Origin: Elephas maximus indicus
Taxonomy: Eukaryota; Chordata; Mammalia; Proboscidea; Elephantidae
Assembly: GCF_024166365.1 (NCBI RefSeq)
Contig: NC_064839.1
Location: 34,422,378 to 34,486,377, forward strand
Length of the DNA: 64,000 nt
Direction of reading: 5' to 3'
The notes beneath the pieces were generated by a model. The model did not search any database. It saw only the letters and a program-made list of their open reading frames with translations, and was not told where the DNA came from. Below are positions 1-11,130 of this stretch, piece after piece. Each line of letters opens with the position of its first letter. Within the stretch, counting starts at the first letter, position 1. Position numbers and translations under genes: made by a program.

Positions 1-1954
1 GGGAACAGGTAGGTTGTGTGTGCTCGTGTAGGGCAGTGTATGGAACCAGGATCCTCACCTCACCAAAGCTGGTCAGTCCGCTGACATTGTTGTAGAAGGG
101 GTGGATGCCCTTAGTTGAGCTCTCTGCCCTGCAGGATGGCCAGGATGCGGTCTGACTAATGGCCACACCCTGGCCACAAGAGCCTTAGAAGCCCTGCTGG
201 ACTCTCTATCCTGCAAGCTCTTGGAGCAAGAGCAGGAACCCAGGCTGGGCTGTGCCTAGCATTTTGAAGGTCCCTGCTAAGGATGCAGTCTCACTGTGGA
301 GACCCCAGCTCCCCTCCTCACTCCAGGGTGAGTGCCGTATCCTAGGGAGGAACCTTGACCTGAGCCCTCGGTGCGACCTCGGGCAGATTCCTGCCGCAGT
401 GGGTTCACGTCAACAGCACTGTGCTTACCAGGGGGTGTTGCAAGTGTGGGTGAGTGTCAGGTAGCGCACTCCCAGCACATAGAAGGTACGCAAGACGGAA
501 AGGCTACTGTCCAGTGAATGGCCACCCTCCACACCAATAAGACAGGCCAGCTTGTGGGTGTTGTTCAGAGCTGGGGACAGGTAGGTGAGTTGATCACTTT
601 CATGGGCTGCAGTAGCTCAGTCAAGTCCCTAACACCCCCCAGTAGCCTGCCTACCTTTAGCAGAGGTCACAAGCTCCAGCTCAGAATAGGAGGCACACAT
701 GCGGTGGATGAGGTCAATCTGCTCCAGGGTGAGGCGCACGGCATCCCGTCCTTGGGTCTGGCATGGGACGTAGGCTGACCAGAACTAGGGGAAGGCTAGG
801 AGTGGGCATGGGCAAGAGGAGCTGCCTTGGAGCTCCCTGGGCTTCTCAGAGCCTCCATAGCTGGCACAGCACCCAGTGGGCCCAGAGGCCATGAGTGAAG
901 TGCTGCTTGTTCTGCGGTACCTTGATGCCCACCAAGCTGGCTCACTCTAGCCTGAGCAACCCCCAGCATCCATGTCATGGCACGTTTTGTGTTGCTATGG
1001 TAACTGAGGAAACCCTAGTGGTGTAGTGGTTAAGTGCTATGGCTGCTAACCAAAAGGTTGGCAGTTCGAATCCACCAGGCGCTCCTTGGAAACTCTATGG
1101 GGCAGTTCTACTCTGTCCTATAGACTGTGAGTCAGAATCGACTCCGTGGCAACAGGTTTTCTTTTTTTTTGGTTTTATGGTAACTGAGTTCCCATGTCAT
1201 TAACCTGTTATAGTCTCTGGAGCTCCTGAACTCCCCATCATACCCCAGCAGCCATGTCATGGCACCCTGAGTGTCCCTGTAGTACCTGGGCACCCACGAG
1301 GCCGTCTCTAAGCCTGTCCAGACTGGTCTGGCCATGGCTGAAATTGCGCAGGTTAACATCCTGTAGCCTGTTCTGGTAAAGTTTCCTCAGGATCAGGGGC
1401 AGGTCGTTGTGGCTGGAGGGATGTCAAGGCAGGATCAGGTTAGAGACACGTGGGTGGGCCTCTTAGGACTCCAGGTCAGGTATAACATGTCTCAAGGACT
1501 GGGCCTGTCTGGAACTCACTCCACACTGTCACACAGACTATGCACACCCCTTGAGGCCCAACCAGGGGTAGGGGGAAGAATTCCTCCAGTAAGTGGGTGA
1601 CAGAGGAAAGGGTGATGGGAGAGAGAGGGCACCCAGGGGTGGTATGGGGGAGGAGGAGTCACTAGCCCTGCATGCTCAGGGCCCCTTCTCTTGCCCAGGG
1701 GTGCATTCAACCCCCATCTATGGCCGTACCACACCTACGCACCCATCCACAAGTGGGAAGGCCCGCATCAGAGCCTGTGCCCGTTCTCGAAGGCCGGGGA
1801 CACTGGGGGAGACTGGAGGCATGGTTGGGACACTGGGGGCGCCCGGCAGGGTCTGGGCGCAGGTTATGGGTGTAGGAGGTGACGACAGCAACAGTAGGAG
1901 CAGCAGACACATCCCTTCAAAGGCGCGGGGCCCTTTGAGGCCCCTGGGCTGCAT
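1..1954 (-). CDS. DPEP2: DPEP2, membrane dipeptidase 2, first five coding exons (3' part outside window)
   Basis: Zinc membrane dipeptidase of the DPEP1/2/3 family, known to hydrolyse dipeptides and convert leukotriene D4 to E4 at the cell surface. Coding exons on the minus strand: 1743-1954, 1286-1412, 655-784, 429-570 and 59-128. All have GT/AG sites and their phases join into 227 open codons. Exon 1 starts [14 protein letters not shown], followed by a leucine run typical of a signal peptide, and ends in FPLVDG. Exon 2 continues HNDLPL, so the metal-binding His-Asn-Asp motif spans the first intron (about residues 72-74). Exon 4 holds GVEGGHSLD, with the metal-bridging Glu near residue 171. 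N-glycosylation sequons are visible (NFS, NNT, NVS). The MQP start and the leucine-rich leader fit DPEP2 as I remember it better than DPEP1 or DPEP3, and the neighbouring DPEP2NB supports this. The remaining metal ligands and the GPI signal lie beyond base 1. Confidence 0.93.
1009..1176 (+). repeat. AfroSINE, short form, in DPEP2 intron 2
   Basis: tRNA-derived SINE with a gtagtggttaagtgct A-box-like head, gttcgaatcc B box, and the gagtcagaatcgactc tail. It is flanked by a perfect 12-bp duplication ATGGTAACTGAG (997-1008 and 1177-1188), so both ends are defined. The perfect duplication suggests a fairly young insertion. Confidence 0.93.
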
Positions 1955-4218
1955 GATGCACAGGGCCTGGCAGCCAGGCGAGGGGCCCTGTCACTGGAGC
2001 CTAAGAGGGGTAGGTGAAGGACAGAGGGCAACAATGGGGTCCCAACGCTTGCTTGATTCAGGCGACCCAGTGGTGCGGCCTCGTGAAGAAGGGGCTGCAT
2101 AGGGAGTTGTGATAAAGCACAGTGCGACTGCCAAGGGGCAGCACAGCCCTCCCACCCTCAACCCGGGCTTGGCCTTTGCCGTTTGCGCCCACTTGCCTCC
2201 CTTGGTGGGCTCCCTCCACCCCTGCTCCTGTCCCCGCTCTGATGGGTGGCTTCCTCCCCTTGTCCTCAAGCTTGCTCCTCCAGAGAGTAGCCCTCTGCTC
2301 CGAGGCCGCTCCTGAACACATCACGTCCCTGTCTGCCTGCAGCCTGCCCTGGGCATTCCATGTGCTACCTGCAGATGTGCCTGTGGTCACAGTGGCCTGG
2401 ACTCTGGGCCCCCCCGAGCTGGGCCATGTGAGGGTGGAGGGTGGTAGAAGAGATAATCTCTGGGAAGAAGGGTTAACCTTTTGGATTACAGAATCACAAA
2501 TGTGCTCTTTGCCCCTGAACTTGTGACTGGGTACCCAGCCTTCTCTCTTCCCTACTTTAACCCCACAGCCGAGTGTCATCCCTTGGGGACCCAAGCCAAA
2601 AACTGGGACAAGCGAGGAGTACCCCTCCCTATCCTCCCCATTCGGCCTCAGGAAAGAGCACCCTGCCAAGGAGATGCTCCGCCTCCCCAGGGACATTTGG
2701 GACGAGAACTGAACAAGCATCTGGGGAGGATCAGGGAACATGTACTCAACAGTACAGAAACCAGACAGCTGGTTATTTGGGGGGGAGGAAATAAGGTCAT
2801 GTCCAGCGCACCAGAGCCCCCCTCCCCAGCACCTTCCTCCCAGAGCTGCTGGCTTACCTGCTGGCCAGGGTCCCTCCTACCTCAGGGTGGAAGCCCTGGC
2901 AGGTCAGATGTACAGGTCCTCAGGTAAGGCCTGGCACCAGCTTTCTGCAGCTACACCCACCTTATCTCTTGGTTCCCTGGGCTCTTGCTCTCCCAGAAAC
3001 CTCCAGGGCTGAGCTCCGTTCCTTGCTGGGCAGGCCCCACCCCATTCCCAGCCTCCAGCCCTCACCCTAACCACCTCTTCCAGGAACACCCCCTCCTTAC
3101 CCACCACACGCACACGGGGACAGGACCTGTCACAGAGGCCTCCTCGCCTGAGTGGCTCCAGTGTCTGTGTCCAGACTCCTTCATCCCCAGCGACCTTCTC
3201 CTCCCCCTGCTCCTCCGCCTCTCAAGGTTTTACCCTGAACCTTGGTAGTCTCTGATTCACCTCTGGAGCCTTTCTCAGGCAGCAGAACTGAGCAGCACTG
3301 AGTGACCTAAGTCTGGGTACCAGAAAATCATCCCCACAAAACGAAAAGAGCAAAACTCTTGCAAAAGGCCTGGGAGTGCTGGGAAGGATTCTCAGGCTGG
3401 GTGTATCTAAGGATTGTGCACTTGATGTTGCCAGTGCCTGCTGGCCAGGAAGAAGGTGCTGTGCAGGAGGCACTGGTTCCAAAGGGGGAACTGGTTTGAG
3501 GCCCTGGGTGGAGGTGAGTCTCTAGGTGAGCCCATTGCTGAGTGTGAGTCCCCTAGGCCTCTGCCTCAGAAAACAGCAGAAACAGGAGGTGTGTCCCTGA
3601 CGGGGGTGGCTCAGGAACCTCAGTCTAGGCCTGGCTCCCTTCCTTCCCCCACCCCCCACTGCTGCAGTTACCCCTAAACCCACCAGCACAGCCAAGTGGA
3701 GAGATGGGTGAGAAGCTCTTGGATCTTCTGGTCTCCAGGGCAAGGGTGTGGGTTCAGGGGATAAACAGCTTGCCTGTTTCACTGCTGATAATAAAAAAAA
3801 TTTTTTTTTTGCCCAGGAAGTAGGCGGAGGGGCTGTAAAGAATTGGTAAGAGATGGGCAGGAAGTCCCAATAGATAAATAACAGCTGCTGACAGAGGAGT
3901 GGGCGGGGAGAAAGTTGGTTTCTGAGCTTCTCTCCAGGGGCCGGATGTCTAATACCGCAGGCCACAGAGAAAACTAGCCCAGCAGAAACAGACTCAGCTG
4001 AGTCAGAGAAGGTGGACACTGCCTCTGGAGAAGATTGACCATGCAGCACGATCTTCCATAACGTCCGATGTCAGCCCTCAAACAGGCTAGCATTGCTGCC
4101 CATGGCCTGCGGTATCCCTACAAAGCAATCCTAGGAATTCTGACTGTGCTCAGGTCCTTACACACTCAGGAACATGTGCGCACTCACACCCAAGTGGGAA
4201 GCTGGTGTATCCTCCTCC
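1955..4218. other. Upstream flank of DPEP2, no supported gene
   Basis: GC-rich unique-looking DNA upstream of the DPEP2 start codon. Untranslated DPEP2 5' exons and its promoter are expected here, but I could not fix any by sequence. Several open frames exist on both strands (the longest is 2058-2741 minus). They have no recognisable domain and overlap frames on the other strand, so they are treated as chance. Confidence 0.5.
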
Positions 4219-4429
4219 AAAAAACCCCTGGTGGCGCAGTGATTAAGTGCTCAGCTGCTAACTGAAAGGTCGGTAGTTCGAACCCACCAGCTACTTCTGG
4301 GGAGAAAGGTATGGCACTCTGCTTCCGTAAAGATTACAGCCTTGGAAGCCCAATGGGGCAGTTCTACTCTGTCCTATAGGGTTGCTATGAGTCAGAATCG
4401 ACTCGACGGCGACAAGTTTGGTTTTTGGT
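4219..4429 (+). repeat. AfroSINE, long form
   Basis: Complete head (cctggtggcgcagtgattaa), B box gttcgaaccc, the extra middle block ending in taaagattacagcc that marks the longer form, and the tail gagtcagaatcgactcgacg. Confidence 0.9.
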
Positions 4430-6489
4430 AACTTCCACCTTACCCTCACCGGAGGCCATCTCTGTGCCCTGCACCACGCAGGGGAAACAAGCACAGAGGA
4501 GCCAAGCCTTGTCTGTTCTCTAGGAGCTCCCAGTATGAGCAACACAGACCTGGATGCAGGGACAATTGGGGCAAAGGCTATGTATAGCAAGTTACCCAGG
4601 TGCCGGCAGTGGGCAGAAGTAGAAACAGGTGGAGGCAGGGAAGTGCAGGGCTGGGCTCCAAAGCTGACCCTGAGGGCCTGAGTGTCAGCCCTGATGCTTC
4701 CACCCACTCCCTTGCCCTGTCCCCACCCAGAACATCTCCAAATTCTGCTGGTTCAACCTCCAAACATCTCCCAGACGTGTCTCCTCTCCTTCCCACTACC
4801 TTTTCCCAGGTATAGGACATCTTCACACCTTCCTCTCTCATCTCCTGGTATACTCACCTCCATTCCCCTTTTCAAAAATTGAATGTCACTCACCTGCCTA
4901 AAGTTCTTCCATGGTTTCCCACTGCTCTTAAGATAAACCAAAGTATTTTCTTTGGCTTTCAAATCCTAAGGAGTCTGCTCCCACTGGCCTCTCCAGCATC
5001 AGGAAATAGCACAAACCCTTCATCTTCTAAACCCTGGCCATACCAGCTAAGCTACCTACTGCCACAGGACCTTGGCACATGCTGTCCCCTCAGCCTCCAA
5101 CTGGTGGAGCTGTTGAGGCAGGGCCAAGACAGAAAATGTCGCTGCCAGGGTGGGGTGGGTGAACGAGCAGCTTCTCCCTCTAATTCTCCCCTTATGCAGT
5201 GTTTACTTAAATCAAGACCTGCAGAAGAGGCAGTGGGAGAAACGACCTTCTGGGAACAAGTTTATCCCATTGGCAGAGCTGACCCACCACCAGTGTAGAC
5301 CTCCAGTGTACTGCAGAAACACATAGAGATGGAAGAAGTGAGGCTGAGTTACAGTTGCATAACCCACCTCACATGCTAAGAGTGCAGGTGTGGGGTGGAG
5401 GCAGGGGCTTACTGAGCAGCTAGCATTGCCCAAGTGATGGCCATCTCCTTGGTCCTGGAGACTCATCCTGCCCTTGCTTCTTTCTGGGTATTCGGTTCTG
5501 CTCGCATGACGGGCTGCCCCAGTCAAATTCCTAGAAATAAGTCTCCCCAGCCAGAAGGCCATCTGTCTACCACAGACATGCATCCTCCAATTACAAAGCT
5601 GAGGCCACCCTTCCTGAAGTGTCAAATGGCCAACACATTTTTCTTCTTCAAAAGGCAGACATGGTTATCTTGCCAGGAGAAGTACTGTCTCTGTTTCCTG
5701 CTTCTACCCAGCCTTCTCCCCAACCCCTACCTTTCTTTTCTGCACCCTCAACTGCTTCTCTGTTGGCCACTCCTGGAGATCAGTGATGGCTAGTGTCCCA
5801 TCACATGGTCGAGCTCCTCTTACACTTACATTCTGCCTGGTTTTAGGCAATATAGAGGATCCAATATACAGGGTCTCCAGAGCAAAGTCATGCGTGATGT
5901 TGACATCCTTGAAGTGTCTGGCTGGGCTGCTTCTGGGGACCAGATGTACTGGTAACTCAGGCGTGAGGCCCACAGGGATTGGCTCGCATGCTGTCCCGAG
6001 TCCCTAGGTAGTGCTGTCAGCCTGGGGAGGCTAGAGGGGCCTGGGGAGCAACAATTGGATCCAGGAAGGTCCTCAAGGGTGCCCATGGGATTTACACGGC
6101 ACCCCCTAAACTGCGATATTCAGTTGCCACGTGAGAGGGGTACATCATGGAAAACCCTGCCAATTCCAAACCTTCCCTGGTGACTTACTCTGTCTAAATA
6201 GGGACATGGGCAAAACTTTCCACTCTCTCAGGTTTAGGTTTTGCTGGGAACTGGCCTTCTTTTGCCTCCTCCTAACGGTGGTCTTAGTGGTTGCCTTCTG
6301 CTGAAGCTGGGTGGTGAACTCAATGAGGCCATGACCACAATAGTGCAACACATCACTACTCCCACATGAGTGGGAGTGCACAGTATTACAGCACTTGCCA
6401 CCACGCCCACACACAACAAGTGCTCATTCCACATTTTTTGCAGGCTCAGGAGGCTGCCGTTTTCCCCCCCTTGTGGAACAAGTGACAAC
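4430..6489. other. Intergenic DNA with one L2-like stretch
   Basis: About 4880-5100 reads like the plus-strand 3' region of an L2 LINE (phrase ttccatggtttccca, then a C/T-rich tail). The rest looks unique. No exon with a recognisable product was found. Confidence 0.4.
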
Positions 6490-6566
6490 AAGCATAGCTA
6501 GAGTTACTGTGTGCCTGGAGCTATGCTACCAGTTTGATATGCTTTAACTCATTCAATCTTCACAAC
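6490..6566 (-). repeat. MIR SINE, left fragment (interrupted)
   Basis: Reverse-orientation MIR text (tttaactcattcaatcttca). It resumes at about 7523 after a nested AfroSINE and L1. Ancient mammalian SINE. Confidence 0.6.
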
Positions 6567-6675
6567 AGACCACAAACCAAAAACCAAACCCATTGCCATT
6601 GAGTCAATTTCAACTCATAGCGACCCTACAGGACAGGATAGAACTGCCCCACAGGGTTTTCAGGGCTGCAAACCT
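6567..6675 (-). repeat. AfroSINE, 3' half, split by an L1 fragment
   Basis: Reverse-complement AfroSINE tail and middle (gactcatagcgaccc type text). It breaks at GGCTGCAAACCT (6664-6675), where an L1 fragment starts. The other half is at 7396-7522. Confidence 0.85.
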
Positions 6676-7395
6676 TTTTTTATTTATTGTGCTTTAAGTG
6701 AAAGTTTACAAATCAAGTCAGTCTGTCATACAAAAAGTTATACACACCTTGCTTTGTACTCCTCCTCGCTGCTTTCCCCCTAATGAGACGGCACGTTCCA
6801 CTTCTCCACCCTGTATTCTCCGTGTCCATTCAACCAGCTCCTGTCCACTTCTGCTTTCTCATCTCGCTTCCAGACAGGAGTTGCCCACATAGTCTCATGT
6901 GTCTACTTGAGCCAGGAAGCTCTTTCTTCACCAGTATCATTATCTATCTTATAGTCCAGTCCAATCCCTGTCTGAAGAGTTGGCTTTGGGAATGGTTCCA
7001 GTCTTGGGCTAACAATGGGTCCGGGGGCCATGACCTCCAGGGTCCCTCTAGTCTCAGACCATTAAGTCTGGTCCTTTTACGAGAATTTGAGATCTGCATC
7101 CCACTATTCTCCTGCTTCATCAGGGATTCTCTGTTGTCTTCCCTGTCAGGGCAGTGATCGTGGTAGCTGGGCGCCATCTAGTTCTTCTGGTCTCAGGCTG
7201 ATGTAGTCTCTGGTTTATGTGGCCCTTTCTGTCTCCTGGGCTCATATGTCTTTGGTGTTCTTCATTCTCCTTTGCTCCAGGTGGATTGAGACCAATTAAT
7301 GCATCTTAGATGGCTGCTTGCTAGCGTTTAAGACCTCAGACGCCTCTCACCAAAGTGGAATGCAGAACGTTCTCTTAATATATTTTGTTACGCAA
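6676..7395 (-). mobile_element. L1 3' fragment inserted in an AfroSINE
   Basis: The poly(T) side followed by gtgctttaagtgaaagttta is the 3' end of the afrotherian-type L1 also seen at 16180. It is 5'-truncated (about 720 bp). It is bounded by GGCTGCAAACCT (6664-6675) and GGCTGCAAATCT (7396-7407), a 12-bp target-site duplication with one mismatch. Confidence 0.88.
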
Positions 7396-7522
7396 GGCTG
7401 CAAATCTTCAGGAAAGCAAACTGCTACATCTTCCTCCCACGGAGCAGCTGGTGGGTTTGAACTGCCCACCTTTTTTTTGGTAAGCAGCTGAGCACTTTAA
7501 CCACTCCTCCACCAGGGCTCCA
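7396..7522 (-). repeat. AfroSINE, 5' half of the split copy
   Basis: Continues the element at 6567-6675: middle block, ggtgggtttgaactgcccac (B box reversed) and the head caccagggctcc. Long form. Confidence 0.85.
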
Positions 7523-7625
7523 GCAACCCATAAAGTAGGGTTTTTACTAGCCTCATCTTGTAGGTGAAAAAAACAGGTTCGGCTCGCAGGTGGAACTGGA
7601 TCTGAAACCAAAGTCCCCTGGCCTC
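7523..7625 (-). repeat. MIR SINE, right fragment
   Basis: Continues the MIR at 6490: cataaagtagggtttttact, then a degraded tail to ggcctccat. Together with the inserted AfroSINE and L1 this is a three-level nest. Confidence 0.6.
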
Positions 7626-7674
7626 CATATTTTGCAAGCTCTGTTCCCCCTTAGATCAAGAGGTAGTTGTTCGG

Positions 7675-8637
7675 ACAGAACAAGGGGATACTGATTGGTT
7701 TAAAGTCAGGAAAGGTGTGCGTCAGAGTTGTATTCTTTCGCCATGCCTATTTAATCTGTATGCTGAACAAATAATCCGAGAAGCTGGACTATATGAAGAA
7801 GAATGGGGCATCAGGATTGGAGGAAGACTCATTAACAACCTGTGTTATGCAGATGACACAACCTGGCTTGCTGAAAGTGTAGAGGACTTGAAGGACTTAC
7901 TAATGAAGATCAAAGACCACAGCCTTCAGTATGGATTACACCTCAACATAAAGAAAACAAAAATCCTCACAACTGGACCAATGAGCAACATCATGATAAA
8001 CGGAGAAAAGATTGAAGTTGTCAAGGATTTCATTTTACTTGGATCCACAATCAACAGCCACGGAAGCAGCAGTCAAGAAATCAAAAGATGCATTGCATTG
8101 GGCAAACCTGCTGCAAAGGACCTCTTCAAAGTGTTGAAGAGCAAAGATGTCACCCTGAAGACTAAGGTGTGCCTGACCCAAGCCATGGTATTTTCAATCA
8201 CATCATATGCATGTGAAAGCTGGACAATGAATAAGCAAGGCCGAAGAAGAGTTGACACCTTTGAATTGTGGTGTTGGTGAAGAATATTGACTATACCATG
8301 GAGTGCCAAAAGAACGAACAAATCTGTCTTGGAGGAAGCGCAGCCAGAATGCTTCCTAGAGGCAAGGATGGCGAGGCTGCGTCTTACATACTTTGGACAT
8401 GTTGTCAGGAGGGATCAGCCCCTGGAGAAGGACATCATGCTTGGCAGAGTACAGGGTCAGCGGAAAAGAGAAAGACCCTCAACGAGGTGGATTGACACAG
8501 TGGCTGCAACAATGAGCTCAAGCATAACAACAATTGTAAGAATGGCACAGGACCGGGCAGTGTTTCGTTCTGTCGTGCATAGGGAGGGTCGCTATGAGTC
8601 AGAACCGACTCGACGGCACCTAACAACAACAGTTCCC
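7675..8637 (+). mobile_element. RTE (BovB-type) LINE, 3' part with reverse-transcriptase frame
   Basis: 5'-truncated RTE LINE. Frame 7717-8280 gives 187 residues with the RT palm motif YADD at residues 44-47 (CYADDTTWLAES). After one TGA codon at 8278-8280, in the tryptophan-rich ELWCW segment, the same frame continues to about 8637 through RTNKSVLEEAQPE, GHVVRRDQ and STRWIDT, as expected of the RTE C-terminus. The element ends in cgactcgacggcacctaaca followed by acaacaa repeats, the short-repeat tail typical of RTE. The long open frame suggests a fairly recent copy. It is a transposon remnant, not a host gene. Confidence 0.92.
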
Positions 8638-9779
8638 CCTAGCTCTGCTCTCCCAATGACCCCACCGAGGAACAAAGCAGTTGCTCCATCTAAAGGTTGC
8701 TCTTTCCTGACCTCCATGCTAGAACACGGGGCAGGAGAAGCCCTGCATTTTGGGGGCAGCTTGTGGGAAAAACAGGACTGAGAGTTTGTGGAGAAATGTA
8801 CTTAGCTTTCTGTTTCCTGGACTTTCTGGGACCTGAGGCCAGACCCACCCAGAGTCTTTGTCTCTTTTGGCTCCCCCTCCACAGGTGCTCCAGGCCTGGA
8901 GGGAACTCTTACCGAAGCCAGAGTTTGCAGAGAATAGTGGCCAGCCGCTTGGTAAGATATGCTCAGTCCATTTCTGCCCATCCTCTTACCTGCTCACCAC
9001 TGCCAGCCTCACCAGGATTGGGCTGGACTGGCCCTATTTTCAGTGAGAGTTCATGGGACATATGGTAGCCAATTAAGGAAACCAACAGTAGTAGGGAGAG
9101 TAGCCCGTTGTCCCTGGGGCAGAACCCTCCCTGGATGTGGCTGGGAGGGAGGACAGGAATGGGTACAGGAAGGCCAGCTGCTGGGGAGGCAAATGGTCAC
9201 AGTGATGCTCTCCTGGCCAAGTCAGGGCTCCTCGGATCCCTCCACTTCCAGCCTCTGTCTCTTTTACAAGGAAAGGCCTCAAATTCCTTACACCTACCCA
9301 TCTGTTTGTCCAGACATCCTTTGCTGATCACCCACGGGGTGCTGGCCCTTTGCTGGGAGTGCACAGTGAAGTGGCTGGACATGCTACCAGTTATCACATG
9401 TGCTGGCACATAAGCACATAGAAGGGTAAGTTGTGGGGTCACCCGGTGCAGGCAATCAGCCCTGGCCAAATAAACATCTACTCCAGCATATGTGATTTCT
9501 CATTTAGCCTCAAGTTCAGACTTGCTGTGTCTTTTGCTCAGTCTAGCCTGCTCACCCCTGAGGCCTGTCAGGCCTGTTTTCTGCAACAACTCATTGTTGC
9601 TGTTAAATGGCGCACCCTGCCTCAGAGCCCTCCATGCTTCCTGGTTTTATGTGGGAAGCCTGCACTTCTCTGCCTGGCTTCCAGGGCTTCCCACAAGCTA
9701 ATTGACCCTGTCAAGCTGACCACCTGAGCCCTCACTGATTGTTAACCTGGCCGAACATTAGGCTGCAGCTGAGAAGCTT
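8638..9779. other. Intergenic DNA, nothing supported
   Basis: Unique-looking DNA. No recognisable exon, repeat or RNA gene was seen. Confidence 0.4.
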
Positions 9780-10320
9780 TTATTTTTATTTTTTAACTTT
9801 TTATTAGGGGCAATTCCAAACATAAAAAAGTATAGAGAAGAGTGTACTGAACCCCTATCATCCAGCTTCAACAATTATCACCTGATAACCTATCTTTTTT
9901 CATTTATACCTTCATCCATCCTCTTCTCCAGAGTATTTTAAAACAAATCACAGATATTTCATCCATAAATATTTAAGTATGCATCTTTAAAAGAGCTCTT
10001 ATTAATAGATGTAACTACTGTATCATTATTACCAATGAAGTTAACATTTTCACTTCCTTAATGCCATAAAATATCTATCATACTCACATACCCGATTGCC
10101 TAGTTTTTTTTCAATTGATTTGTCTGAATTATAGTGTAGACAAGATCCCCACATTGCTTGGTTTTTATTTCAATTTGTAGGTTCCTCTTCCCTCTTTTTT
10201 TCTTCCTTGCAATTTATTTTTGGAAAAAAAAATCATATCTTTGTCCTATAGAGTTTTCTACATTTTGAAATTTGCTAATTGCATTCTCATAGTGTCAATG
10301 AACATGTTCCTCTGTGTCTT
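9780..10320 (-). repeat. Old L1 3' region
   Basis: A/T-rich text with aaaaagtatagagaagagtg and acccctatcatccagcttca, the usual reverse-complement 3'-end wording of an old mammalian L1. Divergent, and edges are approximate. Confidence 0.6.
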
Positions 10321-10594
10321 ATATTTCCTATTAACTGGTAATTATGGGAAGCTTTTAAAACTGCAGATTTCCAGGCCCTATCCTAAAAATTTTAATTTAG
10401 GAATGGTGTGTGTGTTGGGAAACTATTTTTCACAAGACCCCCCAGGTGAATCTGTTTATTCTCTGCTGGCTGCTTCCCAATCCCACTCCCCAGGACCAAC
10501 CAGCTATTCCCTTAACTGCTGACAGAGACATTCGATGGTAACACACAGCAACTCCCTGCCATGGCACACAGCAGTTAGAGTGATCTTAACATCT

Positions 10595-11130
10595 ACTTCA
10601 GATCACTTCTCTGTCCTGTTCAAATCCCTTCCATGGTTTCCCATCACACTTAAGAACCGCACTGCTCCCCATGGCTGGCAAGGCTCATGCCTACTTCTCG
10701 AACCACATCTTTCATTCTTCTCTCTCAATCATTCCTCCCCAATTACACTGACCTTTTTGCTGGTCCTAGAACCAGCCAGGCTATTCCTACCTCAGAGTCT
10801 TATACTTGCCATTTCCTCCACCAGAAATGTTCTGCCCATAGCTCTTCACGTGGCTCACATCTCTGCTCAAATGTTGCCTCCTTGTCTTCCCTGACTACCT
10901 TGTATAATGTAGCACCCCACATCACTCTGTCTTCTTATCCTGCTTTTTCTTTATAGCAATTATAACTACCTGAAATTATTATTTGTCTCTTCCCTTAGTT
11001 TGTGGGTGCCTTAAGGAGAGGGGCTTCAATCAACTCATTCACCAATATATCCCAAGCAACTAGCTCAGTGGCTGATGTATAACAGGTACTCAAAAAATAT
11101 TTATTAAATAAATGGACGGATGGATGGATA
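10595..11130 (+). repeat. L2 LINE, 3' region
   Basis: Contains cccttccatggtttcccat, the protein-derived C/T-rich stretch, and the L2-like ending gctcagtggctgatgtataa followed by aaatatttattaaataaatg. A short GGAT/GGAC run follows the end. Confidence 0.7.

Noticed and set aside
62-63. Alternative donor for DPEP2 coding exon 5 (GT at 63-62)
   Set aside because: The GT five bases further on, after GAG (58-57, gtgagg), is stronger, keeps phase 0, and retains the conserved Phe-Gly-Glu.
1009-1100. tRNA gene
   Set aside because: The A- and B-box-like sequences are the tRNA-derived head of an AfroSINE; no cloverleaf is preserved. The same holds for all other copies.
2058-2741. 227-codon minus frame upstream of DPEP2
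   Set aside because: GC-rich shadow frame with no domain or family resemblance; it overlaps several plus-strand frames.
3522-4049. 175-codon minus frame
   Set aside because: No homology that I recognise, and no coding-like pattern or neighbouring exon.
7717-8280. 187-codon reverse-transcriptase frame as a possible domesticated gene
   Set aside because: It has the full RTE context, with its 3' tail, and no promoter or host splice sites. A LINE remnant.
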